From the NCBI RefSeq assembly GCF_022919155.1, contig NZ_CP095045.1:1116001-1180000 (forward strand): 64,000 nucleotides of DNA, given 5' to 3'. The notes beneath the pieces were generated by a model, which saw only the letters and a list, made by a program, of their open reading frames with translations, made no database searches and was not told the DNA's origin. The position numbers were made by a program, and so were the translations under genes. The stretch's first letter is position 1, and each line of letters opens with the position of its first letter. Origin of the DNA: Leucobacter allii (GTDB lineage: Bacteria; Actinomycetota; Actinomycetes; Actinomycetales; Microbacteriaceae). Of the stretch, positions 44,683 through 52,869 are shown piece by piece.

Positions 44683-45003
44683 GTGACCTATGTGATCGCT
44701 CTCCCGTGCGTCGACGTGAAGGATCGCGCCTGCGTGGACGAGTGCCCGGTCGACTGCATCTACGAGGGCGAGCGCTCGCTCTACATCCACCCGGACGAGT
44801 GCGTCGACTGCGGCGCCTGCGAGCCGGTGTGCCCGGTCGAGGCGATCTACTACGAGGACGATCTGCCAGAGGAGTGGGCGGACTACTACAAGGCGAACGT
44901 CGAGTTCTTCGACGAGATCGGTTCGCCGGGCGGCGCCGCGAAGACCGGCGCGTACGACTTCGACCATCCGATCATCGCGGCGCTCCCGCCGCAGGGGGAG
45001 TAG
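44683..45003 (+). CDS. fdxA: Seven-iron ferredoxin
   Basis: 106 residues. The N-terminal half holds cysteines for a 3Fe-4S and a 4Fe-4S cluster: [13 protein letters not shown], then [17 protein letters not shown]. The first cluster motif has an altered spacing typical of mycobacterial FdxA. The acidic C-terminal part ([15 protein letters not shown]) is also typical. GTG 44683 is preceded by GGAAGGCAGGA. The gene is usually found just before dapC in actinobacteria, as here. Confidence 0.95.
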   Translation: MTYVIALPCVDVKDRACVDECPVDCIYEGERSLYIHPDECVDCGACEPVCPVEAIYYEDDLPEEWADYYKANVEFFDEIGSPGGAAKTGAYDFDHPIIAALPPQGE

Positions 45004-45005
45004 CC

Positions 45006-46121
45006 GTGCGCGGGCCGCTGCCCGACTACCCCTGGGACGCGATGGCGCCCTATGCCGCCCGCGCGGCGGAGCACCCGGGCGGCGCCCTCGACCTCTCCGT
45101 CGGCTCGCCCGTCGATCCCGCGCCCGCCGCGGTGCGCACGGCGCTCGCCGCGGCGACCGACGCTCACGCCTACCCCGCCACCGCGGGCGCCCCGCCACTC
45201 CGCGCGGCCATCGCCGAGTGGTTCGGCAGACGGCGCGGCGTGACGATCGCGCCCGACGCCGTGCTGCCCACGATCGGCTCCAAGGAGCTCGTGGCGCTGC
45301 TGCCCTTCCTGCTCGGCATCGGCGCGGGCGAGGCCGTCGTCTTCCCGCGGATCGCCTACCCGAGCTACGCGATGGGCGCGGCGCTCGCGGGTGCCGAGGC
45401 CATCGCGAGCGACGATCCCTCGGAGTGGCCCGCGCACGCGAAGCTCATCTGGATCAACTCGCCGTCGAACCCCGACGGGCGGGTGATGGACGTGGCCGCG
45501 CTGGCGGCGGCCGTCGCCCGGGCGCGCGAGATCGGCGCCGTGATCGTGGGGGACGAGTGCTACGCCGAATTCGGCTGGGAGTCGCCGTGGGATCGGGAGC
45601 CGATCCCCTCGATCCTCGACCCGCGCGTCGTGGGCGAGACGGACGGGGCGCCCGACCACCGCGGCGTGCTCAGCGCCTACTCGCTGAGCAAGCAGTCGAA
45701 CCTCGCGGGCTACCGCGCGGCGTTCGTCGCCGGCGATCCCGCGCTCGTCGCACGGCTCCTCACCGTCCGCAAGCACGCCGGCCTCATGCAGCCGGCCCCC
45801 GTGCAGGCCGCGATGATCGCGGCGCTCGGCGACGAGTCGCACGTCGCGGAGCAGCGCGAGCGCTACCGCGCCAGGCGCGCCGCGATCCTGCCGGCGCTCG
45901 AAGCCGCCGGATACCGCGTGGAGGGCAGCGAGGCGGGGCTCTACCTCTGGGCGACGCGCGGGCGCGACGCCTGGGAGAGCGTCGCCGAGTTCGCGGAGCT
46001 CGGGATCGTGGTGGGTCCCGGACACTTCTACGGAGCGCACTCGCCGGAGCACGTGCGTCTCGCGCTGACGGCGAGCGACGCGGCCATCTCGGCGGCGGCG
46101 GAGCGCATCGCCCCGGCCTGA
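45006..46121 (+). CDS. dapC: Succinyldiaminopimelate transaminase
   Basis: A 371-residue PLP aminotransferase of the aspartate family. LDLSVGSPVDPAP and YPATAGAPPLRAAIAEWF form the entry, WINSPSNPDGRV and VGDECYAEFGW line the cofactor, SAYSLSKQSNLAGYRAAF holds the PLP lysine, and EHVRLALT the C-terminal arginine. Position directly after fdxA, and dapD/dapE nearby, support DapC over other transaminases. GTG 45006 is two bases after the fdxA stop. Confidence 0.92.
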   Translation: MRGPLPDYPWDAMAPYAARAAEHPGGALDLSVGSPVDPAPAAVRTALAAATDAHAYPATAGAPPLRAAIAEWFGRRRGVTIAPDAVLPTIGSKELVALLPFLLGIGAGEAVVFPRIAYPSYAMGAALAGAEAIASDDPSEWPAHAKLIWINSPSNPDGRVMDVAALAAAVARAREIGAVIVGDECYAEFGWESPWDREPIPSILDPRVVGETDGAPDHRGVLSAYSLSKQSNLAGYRAAFVAGDPALVARLLTVRKHAGLMQPAPVQAAMIAALGDESHVAEQRERYRARRAAILPALEAAGYRVEGSEAGLYLWATRGRDAWESVAEFAELGIVVGPGHFYGAHSPEHVRLALTASDAAISAAAERIAPA

Positions 46122-46127
46122 GCCGAA

Positions 46128-46157
46128 TCGACATTTCGTTCGACGTCAAGATAATCT
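46128..46157 (+). promoter_or_regulatory. gltA promoter
   Basis: TCGACA at 46128-46133, an 18-base spacer and TAATCT at 46152-46157. This is one of the best -35/-10 pairs in the window and gives a leader of about 115 bases. Confidence 0.55.
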
Positions 46158-46192
46158 AGGAAGGGTGCGCCGCGCATGCGGCGGCGTCCGGG

Positions 46193-46208
46193 GGCTCCCG
46201 AGGGAGCC
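46193..46208 (+). other. Hairpin in the gltA leader
   Basis: GGCTCCC pairs with GGGAGCC around GA. It lies in the 5' leader and could be a dapC terminator or an attenuator-like element. TAAGGT at 46211-46216 is a possible second -10 box beyond it. Confidence 0.45.
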
Positions 46209-46277
46209 GCTAAGGTGTACAGAACGGCGGCGTCACACCCGACGCCCGGCCGGCATTCGACCTCACGAGGAGACGAC

Positions 46278-47576
46278 GTGACCGATTCGACTCAGAGCCA
46301 GGGCCCGGCGGCGGCGAAGCTGACGTTCCCCGGTGGCAGCGCCGAGCTCCCCCTGCTCGACTCCGTGGACGGGCACCCCGCGATCGACGTCAGCACGCTC
46401 ACCAAGCAGACCGGATACACGGCGCTCGACTACGGTTTCGTGAACACGGCGTCGACGAAGTCGGAGATCACGTACATCGACGGCGACGAGGGCATTCTGC
46501 GCTACCGCGGCTACCCGATCGAGGAGCTCGCGCAGAAGTCCACCTTCATCGAGGTCGCCTACCTGCTCATCTACGGGGAGCTGCCCACGCCCGAGCAGCT
46601 CGAGGGGTTCACCAACGAGATCCGGCGGCACACCCTCCTCCACGAGGACATGCGGTACTACTTCGAGGCCGTGCCGCACACCGCGCACCCCATGGCGGTG
46701 CTCTCCGGCGGCCTGCAGACGATGTCGACCTACTACGAGAGCTCGCTCGACACGACCGTGCCCGAGTTCGTCGAGGTCAACACGATCCGTCTGCTCGCGA
46801 AGCTGCCCGTGCTCGCGGCCTACGCGCACAAGAAGTCGATCGGCCAGGCCTTCCTGTACCCCGACAACGAGCTCAACTTCGTCGAGAACTTCCTGCGGCT
46901 GAACTTCGGCAACAAGGCCGAGAAGTACGAGATGAATCCCGTGCTCGTCGATGCGCTCGACAAGCTCCTGATCCTGCACGCCGATCACGAGCAGAACGCG
47001 TCGACCTCGACCGTGCGCCTCGTCGGCTCGACCGGGGCGAACATGTTCTCCTCGGTGTCCGCGGGCATCAACGCCCTCTCCGGTCCGCTGCACGGCGGCG
47101 CGAACGAGGCCGTGCTCGACATGCTCGCGCAGATCCGCGACTCTGGGCAGAGCGTGGCCACCTTCGTGGAGAAGGTGAAGCGCAAGGAGGACGGGGTGAA
47201 GCTCATGGGCTTCGGGCACCGCGTCTACAAGAACTACGATCCGCGCGCCCGCATCGTCAAGGAGAGCGCCGGCCGGGTGCTCGAGGAGCTCGGCGTCAAC
47301 GACCCGCTGCTCGGTCTCGCGCAGGAGCTCGAGCAGATCGCCCTCGAGGACGACTACTTCAAGGAGCGCAAGCTCTACCCGAACGTCGACTTCTACACCG
47401 GCGTCATCTACAAGGCCATGGGGTTCCCGACGCGGATGTTCACGGTGCTCTTCGCGATCGGGCGCCTGCCCGGCTGGATCGCGCAGTGGCGCGAGGCGCG
47501 CGAGGACCGTCAGACGAAGATCGGCCGGCCGCAGCAGCTCTACATCGGCTCCCCGGAGCGCCACCTCGACCGCTGA
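46278..47576 (+). CDS. gltA: Citrate synthase
   Basis: A 432-residue type II (hexameric-type) enzyme opening the TCA cycle. The catalytic residues lie in ILHADHEQNASTSTVR, LSGPLHGGANEAV and LMGFGHRVYKNYDPR; the last block ends with VDFYTGVIYKAMGFPTRMF. The N-terminal GTALDYGFVNTASTKSEITYIDGDEGILRYRGYP-type entry (in pieces) is also conserved. GTG 46278 has GAGGAGACG upstream, while longer in-frame starts do not. It differs clearly from prpC, so the cell keeps separate citrate and methylcitrate synthases. Confidence 0.97.
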   Translation: MTDSTQSQGPAAAKLTFPGGSAELPLLDSVDGHPAIDVSTLTKQTGYTALDYGFVNTASTKSEITYIDGDEGILRYRGYPIEELAQKSTFIEVAYLLIYGELPTPEQLEGFTNEIRRHTLLHEDMRYYFEAVPHTAHPMAVLSGGLQTMSTYYESSLDTTVPEFVEVNTIRLLAKLPVLAAYAHKKSIGQAFLYPDNELNFVENFLRLNFGNKAEKYEMNPVLVDALDKLLILHADHEQNASTSTVRLVGSTGANMFSSVSAGINALSGPLHGGANEAVLDMLAQIRDSGQSVATFVEKVKRKEDGVKLMGFGHRVYKNYDPRARIVKESAGRVLEELGVNDPLLGLAQELEQIALEDDYFKERKLYPNVDFYTGVIYKAMGFPTRMFTVLFAIGRLPGWIAQWREAREDRQTKIGRPQQLYIGSPERHLDR

Positions 47577-47620
47577 CCCCGGTCCGCTGACGGCCGGCCC
47601 GCGCTGCCGGTCTGTGCCGA

Positions 47621-47739
47621 CTGCCGGCCCGTGTCTGCCGGCCGCTGTCTGTCTCCCGGCCCGTGTCTGCCGGCCGCTGTCTGACTGCCGGCCCGTGTCT
47701 GCCGGCCGCTGTCTGTCTCCCGGCCGCTGTCTGCCGGCC
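47621..47739. repeat. 32-bp tandem repeat, 3.7 units
   Basis: Units start at 47621, 47653 and 47685 with a partial one at 47717. Each reads CT(G/C)CCGGCCCGTGTCTG followed by CCGGCCGCTGTCTG(T/A). Units touch directly, without spacers. Confidence 0.9.
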
Positions 47740-47762
47740 GACCGCGCCGCGCGCGTGCTTCG

Positions 47763-47819
47763 CACGTCACTCGTTGCGGCTTGAGCGGCCCCGAAGTCGC
47801 ACTTACTGACGTGCGAGCG
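47763..47819. repeat. Dispersed inverted-repeat element, copy 1
   Basis: It begins CACGTCACTCGTTGCGGCTTG and ends ACTTACTGACGTGCGAGCG. The ends GCACGTCA and TGACGTGC are inverted repeats. A diverged copy lies at 49133-49190, on the other side of the nuclease-like gene. Confidence 0.75.
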
Positions 47820-47870
47820 GCGGGTTCCGCGTGCGAGCGGCGGGTTCCGCGTGCGAGCGTCGGGTTCCGC
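47811..47870. repeat. 20-bp tandem repeat, three units
   Basis: GTGCGAGCGGCGGGTTCCGC at 47811-47830 and 47831-47850, and with one change at 47851-47870. It begins inside the end of the inverted-repeat element, so it probably grew from it. Confidence 0.9.
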
Positions 47871-48021
47871 GCGCGGGTCTGCGCTGGCCTGCGCGGGCGC
47901 GTCAGGTTCATGCCGCTCACACCTCGGCCGATCCGCATGGAATCGCCCGATCCGCAGGCGATCCGCTGCGGGGCTGTGGAGAACTCCTCCTGTCGGCCGG
48001 CTCCCGGCCCATGCTGAAGGC

Positions 48022-48996
48022 ATGTCCTCTGCACGGTCGCCGCTTCCCGAATCGCTTCCCGCCCTGTTCTCGACCGTGTCGGCGCGCGATCGCGGGGTCG
48101 CGCCTTCCCGGCTGCGTGCCGCAGACCTGATCGCGCCGCGCCGCGGCGTGCGGCTGCGCGACGATCCGATCACGTCGGTCGAGCAGTCGAGCCGCTTCGA
48201 ACGTCATCGCCGCGCAGAGCTCGAGCGGATCCGGGCCGTCGCCCTCGTGAGCACGCCGACGCAATTCTTCAGCCATCGAAGCGCCGCGCTCCTGTGGGGC
48301 GCGCCGGTGCCTCACCGCCCCGGAGCGCCGGTGCATCTCAGCGTGCTGCTGCCGAGGCGCTCGCCGCGCGCGGACGGCGTGGTCGGGCACAATCTCTCCG
48401 CACGTCTGTGTTCGGTGACCGAGCTCGACGGACTGCGCCTGACCGCTCCGGCGGTCGCCTGGGCGCAGCTCGGGACCCTTTCGGTGCCCGAGCTCGTGGC
48501 CGTCGGCGACTTCCTGGTGCGGAAGTACCGCGACGGGCACGGCCGTCGAGACGCCGGCCGCCCGCCGCTCGCCGCGATGACCGAACTCGCCGACGCGCTC
48601 GCGCAGGGGCGCCGGTTCGGAGCCGCGCGGCTGCGCGCGGCGCTCGGCTTGATCCGAGAGGATTCCTGGTCGCCCCAGGAATCGCTCGTCCGCGTCGAGA
48701 TCGTGCGCTCGGGGCTTCCGGAGCCGGAGCTCAACGGGGACGTCTTCGACGACGCCGGTCGGTTCCTCGGCTGTCTCGACATGCGGTATCCGCGATATCG
48801 GGTCGGGATCGAGTACCAGGGCGAGCAGCACGAGGGGCGTTACGCGGACGACGTCGAGCGGCTCGCGGCCCTCCGTGCGGCGGGCTGGAACATTGTCGAG
48901 GTGACGCGCTCGCTGCGCCGACGGCCCGGCGAGCTCGTCTCGCGGGTGCGAGCCGCCCTCGAGGAACGCGGATGGCGGGATCCGCGGAGCGCGTGA
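48022..48996 (+). CDS. DUF559/Vsr-like nuclease-fold protein with AbiEi-like N-terminus
   Basis: 324 residues. The first 190 resemble AbiEi-type DNA-binding antitoxin proteins: RLRAADLIAPRRGVRLRDD, then STPTQFFSHRSAALLWGAPVP and VTELDGLRLTAPAVAWAQLG. The C-terminal 110 have a PD-(D/E)XK-like core: ESLVRVEIVRSGLPEPELN, GRFLGCLDMRYPRYRVGIEYQGEQH with Asp and Glu-x-Gln in the catalytic spacing, then ERLAALRAAGWNIVEVT. Many copies of this family occur per genome in Microbacteriaceae; none has a known function as far as I can tell. ATG 48022 has CATGCT 6 bases upstream. It is flanked by two copies of a short inverted-repeat element. Confidence 0.8.
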   Translation: MSSARSPLPESLPALFSTVSARDRGVAPSRLRAADLIAPRRGVRLRDDPITSVEQSSRFERHRRAELERIRAVALVSTPTQFFSHRSAALLWGAPVPHRPGAPVHLSVLLPRRSPRADGVVGHNLSARLCSVTELDGLRLTAPAVAWAQLGTLSVPELVAVGDFLVRKYRDGHGRRDAGRPPLAAMTELADALAQGRRFGAARLRAALGLIREDSWSPQESLVRVEIVRSGLPEPELNGDVFDDAGRFLGCLDMRYPRYRVGIEYQGEQHEGRYADDVERLAALRAAGWNIVEVTRSLRRRPGELVSRVRAALEERGWRDPRSA

Positions 48997-49132
48997 GCGC
49001 CCGCTGATCCTCTGCGCGCGGACTCGCCGGAGCGCTCGCCGAGTTCTCGGCGACGCGGGATCGCCGAGTCCGCCGTGTCCGCAGTGTTCGCCGTGTCCGC
49101 CGTGAGCGAGGATCGTCCTCGACGGCCCGCTC

Positions 49133-49190
49133 GGACGTCAGTCGTTGCGGCTTGGAGCGCGTCCGACCCACATTTCCTGACGTGCGAGCG
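49133..49190. repeat. Dispersed inverted-repeat element, copy 2
   Basis: It begins GGACGTCAGTCGTTGCGGCTT and ends TTTCCTGACGTGCGAGCG when read in two pieces, matching copy 1 at 47763 with substitutions and small indels in the centre. GGGGTCGGGGGCGG-type repeats follow to about 49245, before the convergent dapD end. Confidence 0.75.
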
Positions 49191-49280
49191 CTTCGAGCTC
49201 GGGGTCGGGGGCGGGGTCGGATCGGGGGCGGGGTCGGGAATGGGGCGCCCGGATCGCGCCTCGACCCGGGCGCGGCGGCG

Positions 49281-50237
49281 CTACGCGTGGAGCGCGGCGT
49301 TGAGCACGATGCCGGCGCCCTCGCGGGGAAGCGCCTCCACCGCGCCGGTGCGCGAGTTGCGGCGGAAGAGGAGCTTCGCGACGCCCGAGAGCTCGACGGC
49401 CTTCACCTCGACGGCCTCGCCCGGCGCATCGGCGGTGCCCTGCGGCAGCACGACCTTCGTGCCTGCGGTGACGTACAGGCCTGCCTCGACGACGCTGTCG
49501 TCGCCGAGGGAGATGCCGATCCCCGAGTTCGCCCCGAGCAGCGCCCGCTCGCCGATCGTGATGCGCTGGGTGCCGCCGCCGGAGAGGGTGCCCATGATGG
49601 ACGCACCGCCGCCGATGTCCGAGCCGTCGCCCACGACGACGCCCTGCGAGATGCGCCCCTCGACCATCGAGGCGCCCAGGGTCCCGGCGTTGAAGTTCAC
49701 GAAGCCCTCGTGCATCACCGTCGTGCCCGGCGCGAGATGGGCGCCGAGACGCACGCGCGAGGCGTCGGCGATGCGCACGCCCGCGGGCACGACGTAATCG
49801 GTGAGGCGCGGGAACTTGTCGAGCCCCACCGCGGTGATCCCCGCCCGCTTGAGCTGCGGCAGCCGCGCCGCGTACTCCTCGGGCAGCATCGGCCCGGCCG
49901 TCGTCCACGCGACGTTCGGCAGCTTGCCGAAGACGCCGTCCAGGTTGAGCGCGTTCGGCCGCACCAGGCAGTGCGACAGCAGGTGCAGACGGAGATAGGC
50001 GTCCTCCGTCGACGCGGGGGCCGCGTCGAGGTCGATCTCGAGATTCACGGGGCGCAGCTCCACACCGCGCGCCTCGTCGGCGCCCGCCTGCGCCTCGAGC
50101 TCCGCCGGCGCGATCCACGGATCGCGCTCCTCCGGGCGCTTGCCGAGCGCGGGGGCGGGGAACCAGGCATCGAGAACGGTGCCGTTCGCGGCGATCGTGG
50201 CGATTCCGGCGGACCAGGCGTAGCGGGTGTCAGTCAT
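49281..50237 (-). CDS. dapD: Tetrahydrodipicolinate N-succinyltransferase
   Basis: A 318-residue actinobacterial-type DapD, transferring succinyl from CoA to tetrahydrodipicolinate. An N-terminal domain ([26 protein letters not shown]) precedes a left-handed beta helix of hexapeptide repeats: [55 protein letters not shown] and [17 protein letters not shown]. The C-terminal region [16 protein letters not shown] caps the helix. It reads divergently from dapE over 35 bases, with TACACT 7 bases before its ATG. Confidence 0.96.
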   Translation of the reverse strand: MTDTRYAWSAGIATIAANGTVLDAWFPAPALGKRPEERDPWIAPAELEAQAGADEARGVELRPVNLEIDLDAAPASTEDAYLRLHLLSHCLVRPNALNLDGVFGKLPNVAWTTAGPMLPEEYAARLPQLKRAGITAVGLDKFPRLTDYVVPAGVRIADASRVRLGAHLAPGTTVMHEGFVNFNAGTLGASMVEGRISQGVVVGDGSDIGGGASIMGTLSGGGTQRITIGERALLGANSGIGISLGDDSVVEAGLYVTAGTKVVLPQGTADAPGEAVEVKAVELSGVAKLLFRRNSRTGAVEALPREGAGIVLNAALHA

Positions 50238-50244
50238 GACGGCC

Positions 50245-50250
50245 AGTGTA
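50245..50250 (-). promoter_or_regulatory. -10 box for leaderless dapD
   Basis: On the minus strand, TACACT, then GGCCGTC, then ATG at 50237. It lies back to back with the dapE box 10 bases away. Confidence 0.55.
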
Positions 50251-50260
50251 TCGGTGCCGC

Positions 50261-50266
50261 TAGGCT
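50261..50266 (+). promoter_or_regulatory. -10 box for leaderless dapE
   Basis: TAGGCT, then GGTTCC, then GTG at 50273. Its -35 region would lie within dapD's promoter and coding start. Confidence 0.55.
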
Positions 50267-50272
50267 GGTTCC

Positions 50273-51391
50273 GTGAGTGACGAGTCGACCCCGCAGCCCG
50301 TGCCCCTCCTCGACCCGAGCGCCGGTCCCGTGGCGCTCACGCGGGCGCTGTGCGACATCCCGTCCGTCTCCGGCGACGAGCGCGCGATCGCCGATGCGGT
50401 GGAGGCCGCGCTCGCCGCGCACGCCCCCCATCTGCAGGTCGTGCGCGACGGAGACACCCTCATCGCCCGCACGGAGCTCGGGCGCGCGCGCCGCGTCGCG
50501 ATCGCCGGGCATCTCGACACCGTCCCGATCAACGACAACCTGCCGGTGCGCGACGAGATCGACCCGGAGACGGGCGAGGCGTGCATCCGCGGCCGCGGCA
50601 CGGTCGACATGAAGGCGGGCGTCGCGGTGCAGCTCGCGCTCGCCGTGGAGCTCACCGACCCCGCCGTCGACCTCACCTGGATCTGGTACGACCACGAGGA
50701 GGTGGCCTCAGACCTCAGCGGCCTGGGACGCGCGATGCGTCACCGCCCCGAGCTCTTCGCGGCGGACTTCGCGATCCTCGGCGAGCCCTCCAACGGCACC
50801 ATCGAGGGCGGCTGCAACGGCACCCTCCGCGCCCGCGTCACGCTCACGGGCACCCGCGCGCACGCCGCGCGCAGCTGGATGGGTGTCAACGCCATCCACC
50901 GGGCCGGCCTCCTCCTCGATCGTCTCGCCGCCTTCGAACCCGAGCGCATCGTGGTCGACGGCCTCGAGTATCGCGAGGGACTGAACGCGGTGCGCATCGA
51001 GGGCGGCGTCGCCGGCAACGTCATCCCGGATCGCTGCGACATCGAGGTGAACTACCGCTTCGCGCCGAGCCGCACGGCCGAAGAGGCCGCGGAGGTCGTG
51101 CGCGAGTTCTTCGCCGATGCCGACGAGGTGGAGATCGTCGACCTGGCGCCGGGGGCGAGGCCGGGCCTCGACGCCCCGCTCGCGCAGGGCTTCGTCGCCG
51201 CCGTGGGCGCCGTGCCCACGGCCAAGTTCGGCTGGACGGACGTCTCCCGCTTCTCGGCGCTCGGCATTCCCGCCGTGAACTTCGGGCCGGGGAACGCGAT
51301 GCTCGCGCACGCGGACGACGAGCGCGTGCCGGTCGCGCAGATCGAGTCCGCGGCCGACGCGCTGCGCTCCTGGCTCGCCACCGCGGGGTGA
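50273..51391 (+). CDS. dapE: Succinyl-diaminopimelate desuccinylase
   Basis: A 372-residue zinc metallopeptidase-like enzyme (M20 family) releasing succinate to give LL-diaminopimelate. Metal and catalytic residues are in [22 protein letters not shown] and [15 protein letters not shown], with the later [18 protein letters not shown] dimer region and [15 protein letters not shown] near the end. Length is normal. Together with dapC, dapD and dapF it covers the succinylase branch. The GTG start sits right after a TAGGCT box. Confidence 0.95.
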   Translation: MSDESTPQPVPLLDPSAGPVALTRALCDIPSVSGDERAIADAVEAALAAHAPHLQVVRDGDTLIARTELGRARRVAIAGHLDTVPINDNLPVRDEIDPETGEACIRGRGTVDMKAGVAVQLALAVELTDPAVDLTWIWYDHEEVASDLSGLGRAMRHRPELFAADFAILGEPSNGTIEGGCNGTLRARVTLTGTRAHAARSWMGVNAIHRAGLLLDRLAAFEPERIVVDGLEYREGLNAVRIEGGVAGNVIPDRCDIEVNYRFAPSRTAEEAAEVVREFFADADEVEIVDLAPGARPGLDAPLAQGFVAAVGAVPTAKFGWTDVSRFSALGIPAVNFGPGNAMLAHADDERVPVAQIESAADALRSWLATAG

Positions 51392-51481
51392 TCGCGGCGT
51401 CATGCGCCGTCGCGCCGTTCGACCTGGCGCGGCCGAACCCGATAAAATGGCACTGAACCACCAAACTTGCGAGGAGGCGTC

Positions 51482-51652
51482 ATGGCTGCAATGAAACCGA
51501 GGACTGGGGACGGACCCATGGAGGCGGTGCGCGAGAGCCGCCTGATCGTCGTCCGCGTCCCGCTCGAGGGCGGCGGACGCCTGGTGGTCTCGGTCAACGA
51601 CGAGGAGGCCGGCGAGCTGCGCGACGTGCTCGCCGCGGTGCTCGACGGCTGA
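51482..51652 (+). CDS. DUF3117 small protein
   Basis: A 56-residue protein of the DUF3117 family, nearly invariant in actinobacteria: MAAMKPRTGDGPMEAVRES, then LIVVRVPLEGGGRLVVSVND and EEAGELRDVLAAVL. Its function is not known. ATG 51482 follows GCGAGGAGGCGTC, a strong ribosome-binding site; an upstream in-frame ATG at 51467 is not needed. A perfect hairpin follows. Confidence 0.93.
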   Translation: MAAMKPRTGDGPMEAVRESRLIVVRVPLEGGGRLVVSVNDEEAGELRDVLAAVLDG

Positions 51653-51667
51653 TCCGCCCGGCTCGAC

Positions 51668-51704
51668 CACGAAGCCCCGCCGCATCGCGCGGCGGGGCTT
51701 CGTG
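51668..51704. terminator. Bidirectional hairpin terminator
   Basis: CACGAAGCCCCGCCGC at 51668-51683 pairs perfectly with GCGGCGGGGCTTCGTG at 51689-51704 around ATCGC. It lies between convergent genes and can serve both. Confidence 0.9.
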
Positions 51705-51714
51705 CGTCCGCACG

Positions 51715-52347
51715 TCAGCCGTCGAGCCGCACGAGCGCGAGCACGCCGTCCCCCGCGGGGGAGAGCATGGGCGCGATCGCCGGGGACTCCGCCACGAGGG
51801 CGAGGAGGTCGCGGCAGGCGATGGTCGCCTCGTCGCGCGCCGCCGGATCGGGGACCCTGCCGTGCGCGAACACTCCGGGGACGATGATGCAGCCGCCGGG
51901 GCGGACGATGCCGAGCGCGTTCTCGAAGTGCTCGAGCAGCTGCGCGGGATCCGCGTCGACGAGCACGAGATCGTACGCCGCGAGGTTGAGCCGCGGGACG
52001 ACGTGCCTCGCATCGCCCTCGATGAGGCGCAGCCGGGCGGCCGGGATGCCCGCCTGCGCGAAGACGCCCTTCGCTTCGCGCAGGTGCTCGGCTTCGAGCT
52101 CGATGGAGGTGAGGGTCGCCTCGGGCGCATAGCGCAGCAGGGACAGCCCGCTCACGCCGACGCCCGTGCCGATCTCGCAGACGGCCTTCGCTCCCGCGAG
52201 CACCGTGAACGCGGAGAGCTGCGCGGCGACGGAGCGGCTGACGGGCTCGACGCCGAGCTCGAGGGAGAGGCGGCGTGCCCGGACGAGCGCATCCGTCTCG
52301 CCGGGGTACTGCTCGGCGTACTGCCAGTTGCGTTCGAGCTTGCTCAC
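51715..52347 (-). CDS. Family 3 O-methyltransferase
   Basis: 210 residues. Motif I KAVCEIGTGVGVSGLSLL binds SAM, LTSIELEAEHLREAKG follows as motif II, and YDLVLVDADPAQLLEHFENAL holds the metal-binding aspartates of catechol-type O-methyltransferases. The length matches Rv1220c of Mycobacterium tuberculosis, which also sits near tatB and mrp. The substrate is unknown. GTG 52347 has GGAGGAGAAC upstream on its strand; the much longer in-frame reading has no coding character. Confidence 0.9.
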   Translation of the reverse strand: MSKLERNWQYAEQYPGETDALVRARRLSLELGVEPVSRSVAAQLSAFTVLAGAKAVCEIGTGVGVSGLSLLRYAPEATLTSIELEAEHLREAKGVFAQAGIPAARLRLIEGDARHVVPRLNLAAYDLVLVDADPAQLLEHFENALGIVRPGGCIIVPGVFAHGRVPDPAARDEATIACRDLLALVAESPAIAPMLSPAGDGVLALVRLDG

Positions 52348-52487
52348 GTTCTCCTCCGGGGGCTCCCGCGCGGCCGTGCGCCGCGGATCCTCCCAGCGTA
52401 GGGGGCGCTGCGCACGGGCGGATCCTCCCACGCGCACGAGCCCGCGATTCGGGCGTCGCGGGAGGTCCGCGCCGGGCCCCCACCCAC

Positions 52488-52493
52488 TACGAT
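52488..52493 (+). promoter_or_regulatory. -10 box for tatB
   Basis: TACGAT then GGGGGGA then ATG at 52501. An in-frame ATG at 52492 overlaps the box and is unlikely to be used. Confidence 0.5.
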
Positions 52494-52500
52494 GGGGGGA

Positions 52501-52869
52501 ATGGGGCTCACGATCGACAAGATACTGGTGATCATGGTGATCGCCATGTTCGTGCTGGGCCCCGACAAGCTGCCGATGTACGCGAAGAAGCTCGGCGAGT
52601 TCGTGCGCAACATCAAGCACATGGCCGACGGCGCCAAGGATCGGCTGCGCGATGAGATGGGCCCCGAGTTCGACGAGGTCGACTGGAAGCAGCTGGATCC
52701 GCGTCAGTACGATCCGCGCCGGATCATCCGCGACGCCCTCGTCGAGGACGAGCGCGAGGCGCGCGCCGCGGCGCGCAAGGAGCGCGTCGCCGAAGCCGCG
52801 AAGGCGCGGCAGGAACGGCTCGGACCCGCCGTGCCCGGAGAACTGAACTTCGACGAGGAAGCGACGTGA
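52501..52869 (+). CDS. tatB: Sec-independent translocase subunit TatB
   Basis: 122 residues. An N-terminal hydrophobic helix (GLTIDKILVIMVIAMFVLGPD, in pieces) is followed by KLPMYAKKLGEFVRNIK, the amphipathic helix of TatA/B proteins, and an acidic-basic tail. The LGPDKLP hinge is the family signature. The protein recognises twin-arginine substrates together with TatC, which is not in this window; the Tat-targeted DyP peroxidase at 20032 is a possible client. It overlaps the EAL-domain gene by four bases. Confidence 0.92.
   Translation: MGLTIDKILVIMVIAMFVLGPDKLPMYAKKLGEFVRNIKHMADGAKDRLRDEMGPEFDEVDWKQLDPRQYDPRRIIRDALVEDEREARAAARKERVAEAAKARQERLGPAVPGELNFDEEAT

Larger units (their letters stand above)
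47577..48021. other. Repeat-rich gap between gltA and the nuclease-like gene
   Basis: 445 bases without a credible gene. It holds a 32-bp tandem repeat, a dispersed inverted-repeat element, a 20-bp tandem repeat, and then the upstream region of the next gene. CATGCT with a 6-base gap precedes ATG 48022. Open frames here encode only repeat-like, biased peptides. Confidence 0.75.

Noticed and set aside
47621..47739. The 32-bp repeats looked at first like a CRISPR array
   Set aside because: Units are contiguous with no spacers, and no cas gene is present in the window.
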